From: Nostoc punctiforme NIES-2108
GTDB taxonomy: Bacteria > Cyanobacteriota > Cyanobacteriia > Cyanobacteriales > Nostocaceae
NCBI GenBank assembly: GCA_003326195.1
Contig: LXQE01000160.1
Location: forward strand, 34,162-98,161
DNA length: 64,000 bases
Direction of reading: 5' to 3'
The position numbers were made by a program, and so were the translations under genes. The notes below the pieces were generated by a model. It was not told the origin of the DNA and ran no database searches. It saw only the letters and a program-made list of their open reading frames with translations. Shown here piece by piece: positions 36,589-44,094 of the stretch. Position 1 is the first letter of the stretch. Every line of letters starts with the position of its first letter.

Positions 36589-37560
36589 ATGACAAACCAA
36601 ATACATTCAGGAGATTTAGAAATAGAACCATCGCCATTAAAAGCTTTTCTCAACGAGTTGCATTCCCAGTACAAGTCTTTGCAAGAGGGTGCAGTAGCGA
36701 AATACATTCCCGAACTGGCAAAGGCAAACCCAGATTTGTTCAGTATTTGCATTGTGACAGTAGATGGTCAGGTTTACAAAGTTGGGGACTACGAGCAACT
36801 TTTTACCATTCAGTCAATTTCCAAGGTGTTTGCTTATGGACTTGCTTTAGAAGATCATGGACTGGATTATGTTTTAACTAGAGTTGGCGTTGAACCGACG
36901 GGGGATGCATTCAACGCGATTGTTTTGGATGAGCAATCGAAGCGACCTTATAATCCAATGGTAAACGCTGGAGCGATCGCCACCACTAGCTTAATCAAAG
37001 GTTCCGGCCCAACTGAACGCCTCAATCGGATGCTAGATATGTTTCGCCGATATATTGGCCGCGACGTATTCGTTGACATTTCAGTTTTTACCTCAGAACG
37101 CAGTACAGGGCATCGCAATCGCGCAATGGCGCATTTGATGCTCAACTTTGGCATGATTGACCGAAACATCGAAGAGGCGCTGGATCTTTATTTTCAGCAG
37201 TGTGCTGTGATGGTGAATTGTCAAGACTTAGCAGTGATGGCGGCTACCCTTGCGAACAGAGGTATTAACCCCATCACCAAAGAACGGGCGGTAGATAAGC
37301 GTTACATCAAAGATATTTTAAGTGTTATGTATACCTGTGGAATGTACAATTTTGCAGGTGAGTGGGCTTATAAAATTGGGATTCCGGCGAAAAGTGGGAT
37401 TTGTGGTGGGATTATTGCTGTTGTACCCAATAAAATGGGCATTGGAGTTTTTTCGCCGTTGTTGGATATGCGTGGTAATAGTGTGCGGGGGGTAAAGGTT
37501 TGTGAAGAACTTTCCCAACGGTTAGGTTTACATCTATTTGATTGTTCAGGTCAAGAGTGA
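36589..37560 (+). CDS. glsA: Glutaminase A
   Basis: 323 residues, a beta-lactamase-like serine amidohydrolase that converts glutamine to glutamate and ammonia. The catalytic SxxK is S76/K79 in TIQSISKVFAYGL. NPMVNAGAIATTSL, NRAMAHLM, GMYNFAGEWAYKIG and PAKSGICGGI are family landmarks. ATG 36589 is preferred to a TTG seven codons upstream. No neighbour in the same pathway is adjacent. Confidence 0.95.
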   Translation: MTNQIHSGDLEIEPSPLKAFLNELHSQYKSLQEGAVAKYIPELAKANPDLFSICIVTVDGQVYKVGDYEQLFTIQSISKVFAYGLALEDHGLDYVLTRVGVEPTGDAFNAIVLDEQSKRPYNPMVNAGAIATTSLIKGSGPTERLNRMLDMFRRYIGRDVFVDISVFTSERSTGHRNRAMAHLMLNFGMIDRNIEEALDLYFQQCAVMVNCQDLAVMAATLANRGINPITKERAVDKRYIKDILSVMYTCGMYNFAGEWAYKIGIPAKSGICGGIIAVVPNKMGIGVFSPLLDMRGNSVRGVKVCEELSQRLGLHLFDCSGQE

Positions 37561-37773
37561 ATTGGAAGGTATTGGGTAGAGGGGAGATTAACAATTCAAA
37601 ATTCAAAATTCAAAATTAAAGACATTTTCAGACGGGGATTTAAACCCCGACTGAAACTGGCGCTACCTGTAGAGGTAGGGGTCTTAAACCCTTTGATTTA
37701 CGATAAATACTGTCTCCCAACTCCCAACTCAGCACGGGCTAAACCCTAGCTATCCGCTAACAGGACTCATCAC
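37561..37773. repeat. Dispersed repeats between glutaminase and the DUF1838 gene
   Basis: Contains a (ATTCAAA)n tract at 37593-37618, a palindrome GGGGATTTAAACCCC at 37636-37650, and CTACCTGTAGAGGTAGGG. These are dispersed repeats, and the second may act as a bidirectional terminator. Confidence 0.5.
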
Positions 37774-38589
37774 TCAGAACTCTTCTGCTTGCGGAAGTGG
37801 GAAGATTTCACCAGCTAAATAAGCTTGAAAGTGCTTTTGGAAGTACAACCAGGAAGTCATATCTTCCCCATCTATCAATGCTTTTGGGGCTTGTTTATAT
37901 AGAGGAATACGGTTATTAATTTCGTCTTGTAGCACGGGGGGCAGTTCTGTTAAACCATTGACTTTGCTACCAACAGCACTGTAGATCAGTTGACCAGGGC
38001 GATCGCCCATTTTCATCCAGGGAAGCCATTGACCAATCCGATCCCAACTTAGTTTGAGTTCAGAAACAGAGGGAAGTGCTGGGTTGAATAAATCTGCGGT
38101 TGGCACAGTTAATTTAAACAATTCCGCTGCCTGATAAATTGGATTTGGGCTATATTCAGCAAATTTGCGATCGTCTGCTAGGGGATTGGGGTAATAAGGA
38201 AATATATCAAAAACGAAGGTTGTGCTGTCACCGTCTACTTGTGCGGGGAAATTTCCCTCAAACTTTCCCTGTACAGGATTATTGGCAACGTGAATCACCG
38301 GAACTGTCTCGCCTGTCCAAGGATTCTCCCATTTGGGTAAAACCTCATCTGTTTTTGGGTTGAGGTAGTAAGTTAGTTCCCTAGAAGTAAAATCCCAACT
38401 ACCTTCTGCTGTGGGAATACATCGGCTAACGCTTAATCCCAGCATCTTAAACAAGAGTTGTCTTTTCTCACCGGGGATAAAGGCGTAAATTTTACCTTTC
38501 CAAATCAGGAAAGTGGATTCAGTAGGGTCAAGGGAAGAACGAGTTTTAACCCAGTGCTGCGCTTCAAGTTCTTGAATTTGGGCAACCAT
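37774..38589 (-). CDS. DUF1838 family protein
   Basis: 271 residues, soluble and without signal peptide in this form. The pattern TFLIWKGKIYAFIPGEKRQLLFKMLG, TYYLNPKTDEVLPKWENPWTGE and RFP-like GQLIYSAVG matches my recollection of DUF1838 proteins of cyanobacteria and proteobacteria. Their function is not established. It is transcribed alone. Confidence 0.75.
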   Translation of the reverse strand: MVAQIQELEAQHWVKTRSSLDPTESTFLIWKGKIYAFIPGEKRQLLFKMLGLSVSRCIPTAEGSWDFTSRELTYYLNPKTDEVLPKWENPWTGETVPVIHVANNPVQGKFEGNFPAQVDGDSTTFVFDIFPYYPNPLADDRKFAEYSPNPIYQAAELFKLTVPTADLFNPALPSVSELKLSWDRIGQWLPWMKMGDRPGQLIYSAVGSKVNGLTELPPVLQDEINNRIPLYKQAPKALIDGEDMTSWLYFQKHFQAYLAGEIFPLPQAEEF

Positions 38590-38772
38590 CTAAAGCATCC
38601 TTAGTATTTGGATAACAAAAGGATAAGCTAACCAGCATTCAAGTTGCATCTTTAGAAGTTAAAAGGTAGGGGAGGGATAAAATAAATATATTTTGGAATA
38701 CAATAATGAGTCTTTGGGGACTTCCAGTTAAAAAAATACCCCATCGTAGGGGCGCAAGGCCTTGTGCCCCTA

Positions 38773-39090
38773 CTAATTTAGAAATAATTTGGGATAATTT
38801 ATTTTTGCAAGTCCCTTGATACTCGCTGATGAGTCTTTAATACTCGTGAATGAGTCTTTGATACTCGCCGACGAGTCTTTAAACTCCATTAATGAGTCTT
38901 TGAACTCCATTAATGAGTCTTTGATACTCGTGAATGAGTCTTTGATACTCGCCGACGAGTCTTTAAACTCCATTAATGAGTCTTTGATACTCGTGAATGA
39001 GTCTTTGATACTCGCCGACGAGTCTTTAAACTCCATTAATGAGTCTTTGATACTCGTGAACAAGCATAAAAACTCTACTCTTTTGCCCAA
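38773..39090 (-). CDS. Possible heptad-repeat protein encoded by the 21-bp array
   Basis: A 105-residue frame covers the whole repeat array, reading SIKDSFT, SIKDSSA and EFKDSLM heptads. Such a heptad pattern could form a coiled coil, but the frame exists because the repeat unit is 21 bp. The opposite strand is open too, with ESLILVN heptads at 38816-39190. There is no convincing ribosome binding site. It is just downstream of the AbrB-type gene. Listed only as a possibility. Confidence 0.25.
   Translation of the reverse strand: MGKRVEFLCLFTSIKDSLMEFKDSSASIKDSFTSIKDSLMEFKDSSASIKDSFTSIKDSLMEFKDSLMEFKDSSASIKDSFTSIKDSSASIKGLAKINYPKLFLN
38831..39061. repeat. 21-bp tandem repeat array, 11 units
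   Basis: Eleven exact-length 21-bp units begin with GAGTCTTT, and a partial unit precedes them. Three versions occur: A (GATACTCGTGAAT), B (GATACTCGCCGAC) and C (AAACTCCATTAAT). The order is A B C C A B C A B C A, giving a 63-bp higher-order period. Units A and B contain GAGT...ACTC inverted repeats. Because 21 is a multiple of 3, frames stay open on both strands. Confidence 0.92.
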
Positions 39091-39109
39091 TCTCCCATGC
39101 CTTTATCAA

Positions 39110-40294
39110 TTAAACTGGTTCAGAAACCTGCTCATCCAGACGGCGAAACAGAAATACCCAAAGAGGCAGAGAACTATTAATCGCAATTAGTCGCACTAAA
39201 TGACCAGTTGTGACAATTTCAACATTATGATTCAAAGTCAGGGAAACCAGAATCATTTCTGCTGATCCACCTGGTGCTGTGACTAAGAGACAGGTTAACC
39301 AGTCCCAAGAGGTTAATTGCATCGCAAGTATAGCAGCGATCGCTCCGGCTACGAGAGTCATACCCACAGACATCAAGGCATAGGCGACAGTCTGCTTTTT
39401 AAAGTTGGGTTTATCTCCCCAATATTCACCAATAGTAATTCCCAGGAGCATTTGGCCCAATAAGTTTATTATTGGCGGCGGACTAAAGCTAATATCACCT
39501 ACAAAAGGCAGCCAATGTAGCAAAGGATTAAACCCGATACCAATCAACAATGCACCAAAGAAATCGCCGGCGGGAATTTTAAATAATATAGCTGGATAAA
39601 CTACTAATGCAGTGATTAGGAGTACTAACAAGAGTAATTCTAGTTGAGATGGATCGGGATTGAGCCAAGCAGCGTTGATTGGGACTGTTTGCGGATAGTA
39701 ATTACCAGATGATGTCCTAGCAATGAAGGGAATTAGAACAACTACAGAGGTGACGCGAATCGCCTGTACTAGGGCAACCAAGCTAACATTTTTATTGTAA
39801 TCGGCTGCGATCGCAGCCATAATTCCTACACCACCAGGAACTGTAGCCAGCATTGCTGTAAATAGGTTGGTTTTGCTAACGCGGGAGTAAATGTAACCGA
39901 TACAACTTCCACTCAGCAGCAAAAACAAGGTAAGAAAAATAAATATAGGAATACCGGAAGCAATACTAGCTAGATTAGCATTGGCATTGGAAGCGCCGAC
40001 ACTTAAGCCGACAAGTGCCATTCCCACTTTTCTAGCAGTGCGGTTAGGTTGGGGAGAATATTGATAAAAAATTCGACACCCTTGGAGAATCACTGTACCA
40101 GCTGCAATCCCGCCAAATATCCAGGCAATCCTGCCAATTTGGAACTTTGCCAGGAGTAATCCCAGAGGTAATGCCAGAAGCATTTCCAAGACAAGGACAA
40201 TTAGTTGCTTCCTAAATAGCTGTTGTTTCGTAGCAACAGGATTTTGATGAGTGTGTTCTTCCAGGCTGGGAGTAGCACTTAGACTTTGATTCAT
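39110..40294 (-). CDS. AbrB-family membrane protein (putative ammonia monooxygenase-like)
   Basis: 394 residues with about ten hydrophobic segments in two similar halves. The repeated motifs ATVPGGVGIMAAIAADY and VTAPGGSAEMILVSLTLNH are the duplicated signature of the membrane family named AbrB / putative ammonia monooxygenase. Despite the name it is not the AbrB transcription factor and has no DNA-binding domain. Transport or regulatory function is unproven. Monocistronic; a 21-bp repeat array follows its stop. Confidence 0.82.
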   Translation of the reverse strand: MNQSLSATPSLEEHTHQNPVATKQQLFRKQLIVLVLEMLLALPLGLLLAKFQIGRIAWIFGGIAAGTVILQGCRIFYQYSPQPNRTARKVGMALVGLSVGASNANANLASIASGIPIFIFLTLFLLLSGSCIGYIYSRVSKTNLFTAMLATVPGGVGIMAAIAADYNKNVSLVALVQAIRVTSVVVLIPFIARTSSGNYYPQTVPINAAWLNPDPSQLELLLLVLLITALVVYPAILFKIPAGDFFGALLIGIGFNPLLHWLPFVGDISFSPPPIINLLGQMLLGITIGEYWGDKPNFKKQTVAYALMSVGMTLVAGAIAAILAMQLTSWDWLTCLLVTAPGGSAEMILVSLTLNHNVEIVTTGHLVRLIAINSSLPLWVFLFRRLDEQVSEPV

Positions 40295-40522
40295 CGATAC
40301 TAAGCTTTTTTTTAAGTCTAAGCTATAGGTGCAAAAGTGGATCTCCGGCGGTGCGAGCGCACATTACCAGCAACAAACAAAATGATACAGGTGAAGGGTT
40401 TTAGTTCTATTGGTGAGTTTATTTTAGATTTAGATTTAAGTCAGGTTTGGTAGCTCACCTCTTGCACCAGACAATTAAAATAGTGCCAGAGATATTCCAC
40501 ATCCACAGACAAAATTAAATAT

Positions 40523-40831
40523 ATGAACACAACTCCCTCTAAAAGAGAAACAGATGAAATGTTCAAGTGGTTAAATCGTAACCGCCAGATATTATTAGAT
40601 TTATATAAAAATCAATATATCGCTTACAATCCAAATGGGATAATTGCTCAAAGCGAGAACTTACGCGAAGTTTTAGAATTAGCTAATGCTGCGAAACAGC
40701 CTTTTTTAATTTACCTAGTTCCGCGTCGCACTGCTTCTATAGAAATAAATTTTACCAATTCGCTTGTATCCGTATCTGCGCCCGGACTTGTTCAAGAATC
40801 CGGCTCACAAAAGTATCCTCAATCTTCTTGA
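40523..40831 (+). pseudogene. Truncated DUF5678-type protein
   Basis: The first ~75 residues (FKWLNRNRQILLDLYKNQYIAYN, ENLREVLELANAAKQPFLIYLVPRRTASIEI) look like the conserved N-terminal domain of a cyanobacterial DUF5678-type protein. After RRTASIEI the frame runs into the 3' end of the opposite-strand gene at about 40750 and the sequence loses sense. In homologues as I remember them, the protein continues with ILPIxFRSV. The 3' part is therefore probably lost at a rearrangement junction. Confidence 0.5.
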
Positions 40832-41489
40832 AAACTCTAAGAGCATTTTCAAGTCGTCCAGCCGCAACACTATAACCATTATGTTCATTTTCAACAAGAG
40901 CTTGCTCGGCATACCAAACCTCAACTTTTGCAAGATACAACTTTGCAATACGTTCAGATTCTTTGTCACCAGCAATTTTGTACCATTCGCTCTCTATATC
41001 ACGATAGGCTTTTTTATGACAAAAAGCTTGGTGATAATCTGGAAATTTCTCCATACAAACTGCCTTTTGTGCAGCAATGGTTGCATATTTAGTTGCATAG
41101 ATTAAAAAGTTACTGTGGATAATATTGAGGCTCTTTCTGAACTCTTCTTGGAGTACCTTCATAGCACTACCTGTCAAGAATTCATTATCTATACCTATAT
41201 AGCGATCTATAAGTTTGTCAATATGATCAAAAACTTGATATCGTATTACAGTATTATTTTTTCCATCAATGAGAGGTGCTAACTGTGCTGCTCGTTGTAA
41301 TCTTGCATAACAACTCATCCAGTTTTCTGTATCTTCTAGATTCCTTGCTGATTGAAGATATGACTCTACAGCTACCTTAGCCATTCGTATTGGTCTAGCA
41401 TTTTCTGGATCTCGTTTACAAATCCAGAGTATGTCAGCTAACCTTGCCAGCATTTCAGGATCAGTTAGCTTTATAGCTAACGCTCTTAA
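40752..41489 (-). pseudogene. N-terminally truncated protein of unknown family next to the IS
   Basis: The ATG at 41451-41453 gives 233 residues, but the frame stays open and protein-like upstream through RALAIKLTDPEM into the IS end, with no start codon. If the IS is removed, a TGA lies two codons further up, so the 5' end was already missing when the IS landed. The protein is helical (CYARLQRAAQLAPLI, LENALRVFKKIEDTFVSRIL), repeat-like, with no membrane segment. I do not recognise it. It could be cargo of the degraded CAST or host DNA. Confidence 0.5.
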
Positions 41490-42366
41490 CCCTCTTTTGT
41501 CACTCTAGGCAGAGGAAAAATAGAAATAAGGTATATTGAAGTTTTGCAAAATTGAGCGAGTCAGATTATTAACAATCATTTGAAGTTGAAAAAATCCCTC
41601 AGATAGCTTAGGAACTGTAAAGACAGTTAACCAGGGTAAAATTTAAGTTAAATAGCGTAAATGGCTGAAGTATCAAACGGAGGTTATTCAGAATACTATT
41701 CCAACTATTGCTTTGATTCCACCAAGGATGTGATGAAAATCTAGATTCAGATTGTGGTGGTAATTTAAGAAGTTGTTCTCAATGTTGACTAACCAACAGA
41801 TAGACACTAAAAACAATTTCCCACCATTTCTCTATTTGTGGATAGGTTTATATACTTCAAACATCAGAGGAAATGTCATTCCAGATAAGACTGCATATCC
41901 TGTTACCGCAACAATCCCATTATCTGTTTTACCTAAATTCCCAATGTACTGTCGTTTCACATAATCAGTCGTATTTCCTTTTTTCTTATCACCTGTCTCA
42001 TCAATAATTAGTATTATTGGGCGACCTTGAAGTATATATAATATTAATTCTAATCTTTGCCTCCTTAATTCTTTTACATCCCAGGGTGATTCTGTTAAAA
42101 AATGGTGTAATGCTTGATGATTATCTAGCCCGACAATTTTCGCTATTTCCGGTAGAGTTTTACGTTTTATATCAGAAACACATCCTATATGTAGGTACTT
42201 AAAAGCTTCAAAACTTCTAACTTCTGGAAAGAGCTTTTGATACAACTGGCAGTATTCGTCCACAAATTTTACTGTGGGTGCAGGTGGGCGAGGCTCAACC
42301 ATACTCTCTGTCTGGTGTTTTTGCGATCGCCCCTAATTATACTTTGTCGAGAGTGATAAAAGAGGG
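41490..42366. mobile_element. Degenerate IS701-type insertion sequence, 877 bp
   Basis: Terminal inverted repeats are CCCTCTTTTGTCACTCT (41490-41506) and AGAGTGATAAAAGAGGG (42350-42366), with one mismatch in 17. Both ends abut TTAA (41486-41489 and 42367-42370), a YTAR-type 4-bp target duplication as made by IS701-family elements. Inside is an N-terminal transposase fragment, then a deletion, then a remnant of the C-terminus. The element is about half full length and cannot move by itself. Confidence 0.85.
41832..42302 (-). pseudogene. IS701 family transposase, N-terminal fragment
   Basis: 156 residues that resemble the start of IS701-type DDE transposases: YCQLYQKLFPEVRSFEAFKYL, then LTESPWDVKELRRQRLELIL and the first catalytic region LIIDETGDKKKG (first Asp). 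The frame stops after FEVYKPIHK, about 240 residues short of the usual length. Traces of a C-terminal end (SILNNLRLILQPFTLFNL) are readable on the same strand near 41615-41700, with stops. Confidence 0.85.
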
Positions 42367-42370
42367 TTAA

Positions 42371-43184
42371 TCACTTGAGTCTCTATTGCTGTGTTGACAG
42401 TCGCCTCTGGACTGCTGAAGGAACAGAACAGGTTCGCCAGGAAAAAACTGATGAGATTACCAAATTCATCACCAACATGAAGAATAAAAGTGACCTCAGC
42501 GAAACACAGCAAGCTTTTATTAAACGTAAAGAATCAACGCTAACTCGAATTAACAAATCCTTTGAGCGTCCTAGTCAACCCCTTTACCGAGGTCAATCAC
42601 ACATTTTGGTTGGAGTCAGCCTGGGACTAGAAAAACCTGCAACTGTCGCCGTAGTAGATGCGATCGCAAACAAAGTCTTAGCTTACCGCAGCATCAGGCA
42701 ATTACTAGGTGAAAATTACGAACTCCTAAATCGCCAGAGACGACAACAGCGATCGCTATCCCACGATCGCCACAAAGCACAGAAAAGCTTTTCTCCTAAT
42801 CAATTTGGCGCATCTGATTTAGGGCAGTATATAGACAGACTATTAGCTAAAGAAATTATTGCGATCGCTCAAACTTACAAAGCCGACAGCATCGTTTTGC
42901 CTAAGCTAGGGGATATGCGGGAGATTGTCCAAAGTGAAATTCAAGCCATAGCCGAAGCAAAATGTCCTGGCTCTGTAGAAGTTCAGCAAAAATATGCCAA
43001 ACAGTATCGAGTTAACGTCCATTCCTGGAGCTACGGCAGATTAATTCAAAGCATTCAAAGCAAAGCTGCTCAGGCAGGAATAATGATTGAAGGGGGAAAA
43101 CAACCTATTCGCGGCAGTCCCAATGAAAAAGCAAAAGAATTAGCCTTTTCTGCTTACCATCTCCGCCTAGCTAGGCGAAGTTGA
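42371..43184 (+). pseudogene. cas12k: Cas12k (C2c5), C-terminal fragment
   Basis: About 270 residues corresponding to the C-terminal ~40% of a ~640-residue type V-K effector. Recognised segments are LYCCVDSRLWTAEGTEQVRQ, VGVSLGLEKPATVAVVDA, LLNRQRRQQRSLSHDRH, SDLGQYIDRLLAKEIIAIAQ, SIVLPKLGDMREIVQSEI, VNVHSWSYGRLIQSIQ and the end PIRGSPNEKAKELAFSAYHL. Cas12k directs Tn7-like transposition without cutting DNA. The 5' ~60% is missing, replaced by the IS and an unrelated gene fragment. The retained frame has no internal stop, suggesting the loss is recent. Confidence 0.92.
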
Positions 43185-43213
43185 CAAATATCTGAACCTT
43201 GACAATAAAATAA

Positions 43214-43430
43214 TAAATAGCGCCGCAGTTAATGCTGCTTGCAGCCTCTGAACTGTGTTAAATGAGGGTTAGTTTGACTGTAGCAATACTGTCTTGCTTT
43301 CTGACCCTAGTAGCTGCTCACCCTGATGCTGCTGTCTTCGGACAGGATAGGTGCGCTCCCAGCAATAAGGGCGCGGATGTACTGCTGTAGTGGCTACTGA
43401 ATCACCCCCGATCAAGGGGGAACCCTCCCC
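43214..43430 (+). ncRNA. tracrRNA of the type V-K system
   Basis: From ATAGCGCCGCAG onward the sequence matches the long structured tracrRNA of characterised V-K CASTs as I remember it, including GAGGGTTAGTTTGACTGTAG, GGTGCGCTCCCAGCAATAAG and the 3' hairpin CACCCCCGATCAAGGGGG. The 3' anti-repeat AACCCTCCC (43421-43429) is perfectly complementary to GGGAGGGTT in the array repeats. It lies between cas12k and the array, in the standard order. Ends are approximate. Confidence 0.88.
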
Positions 43431-43631
43431 AATTCTTTATTTGACGCACCAAAGAGAGGTCAAAATTCCGCTCCTGGTTCGCGCAAATCCTGAAAACCTA
43501 ATCCTACAAGGAATTTAGTCATAAATTTCTTTTGTAGACAATTCAAAAATTACATCCTGGGAGGATTTTTGAGAAGGTTGACACAAGTCTGGTCTGGAAA
43601 CCCTTCTATACAAGAGTTAAAGATGGTATCT

Positions 43632-43813
43632 GTTACAACCGTCCTCTCAGCAATGGGAGGGTTGAAAGAAGCTAATAAAGCTTTTGTCAGAATCGATCAC
43701 CGAAGTTGCAACCGTCCTCTCAGCAATGGGAGGGTTGAAAGTTATGAATTATTCCGCTTGGATTTGGCTCTAACCGGTTGCAACCGTCCTCTCAGCAATG
43801 GGAGGATTTAAAA
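43632..43813 (+). CRISPR. Type V-K CRISPR array: 3 repeats, 2 spacers
   Basis: 37-bp repeats lie at 43632-43668, 43705-43741 and 43777-43813. They share the core AACCGTCCTCTCAGCAATGG and end GGGTTGAAAG, as V-K repeats do. Repeat 1 has one change (GTTA for GTTG). Repeat 3 is degenerate at its 3' end (GGATTTAAAA). Spacers are 36 bp (43669-43704) and 35 bp (43742-43776). The orientation agrees with tracrRNA and cas12k. Spacer targets are unknown. Confidence 0.95.
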
Positions 43814-43863
43814 ATCTTTCAAACAGGATTAGTGTTAGGTTTCAGTAATTATTATTAAAGTTA

Positions 43864-43898
43864 GGGGCGGGTTGAAAGCAAGTCCCTTCACCCCCTCG
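43864..43898 (+). CRISPR. Delocalised half-repeat and homing guide matching tRNA-Leu
   Basis: An isolated repeat 3' half, GGGGCGGGTTGAAAG (43864-43878), lies about 50 bp after the last array repeat. It is followed by CAAGTCCCTTCACCCCC (43879-43895). This matches the 3' end of the adjacent tRNA-Leu gene (protospacer 44096-44112, minus strand) at 16 of 17 positions; the mismatch is T for C at position 10. The protospacer is preceded by GTT, the GTN-type PAM known for Cas12k. This is the delocalised crRNA layout that directs V-K CASTs to tRNA genes. Confidence 0.88.
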
Positions 43899-43937
43899 TT
43901 TTAGTTGCTTTGTATAATAATTACAGAGTGTATTATC

Positions 43938-44051
43938 AGCGACATGAATTTGTCACCGCTAAACTAGCGACATCTAATTTGTCACGATGACAGATAATCT
44001 GACTCAACGACATTAATTTGTCACCGACGACAAATAATTAGTCACTGTACA
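43938..44051. repeat. CAST transposon end with five TnsB-type binding repeats
   Basis: Read on the minus strand from 44051 inward: TGTACA, then five ~20-bp repeats of the form GTGACAAATTAnnTGTCG (variants GTGACTAATTATTTGTCG and GAGTCAGATTATCTGTCA). TGTACA and such repeats are the known ends of V-K CASTs, bound by the TnsB transposase. The next five bases outward, ACAAA (44052-44056), are the expected place of the target duplication. No partner end was found. Confidence 0.85.
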
Positions 44052-44094
44052 ACAAAAGTCACAACGAAGGCTTTTCGGTATTTTAAATTTTTAG

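Larger units (their letters stand above)
42371..44051 (+). mobile_element. Remnant of a type V-K CRISPR-associated transposon (CAST), tRNA-proximal end
   Basis: The visible part holds, in order, a Cas12k C-terminal fragment, tracrRNA, CRISPR array, a separate homing guide and a repeat-built transposon end closing with TGTACA at 44051. The end is 61 bp from the GTT PAM of the guide target in tRNA-Leu. No TnsB, TnsC, TniQ or opposite end is seen in the window, so the left boundary is unknown; an IS701 remnant abuts the Cas12k fragment. The assignment rests on recognised Cas12k and tracrRNA sequence and on the guide/target geometry. Confidence 0.88.

Noticed and set aside
36471..36881. 136-codon frame overlapping glsA
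   Set aside because: Out of frame with the certain glutaminase and Ser/Arg/Cys-rich like a shadow frame.
39110..40294. Annotation as an AbrB DNA-binding regulator
   Set aside because: The protein is a polytopic membrane protein with duplicated PGG motifs; the AbrB name is a family label only.
40295..40522. Search for the second CAST end left of the IS
   Set aside because: Sequences such as AGACAATTAAAA occur, but no TGTACA terminus or series of GTGACAAATTA repeats; not called.
41490..42366. IS as the cause of the cas12k deletion
   Set aside because: TTAA duplications on both sides indicate simple insertion; the neighbouring gene was already truncated two codons beyond the site.
43569..43811. 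80-codon open frame over the CRISPR array
   Set aside because: It is made of the array repeats (CNRPLSNGR repeated) and spacers, not a gene.
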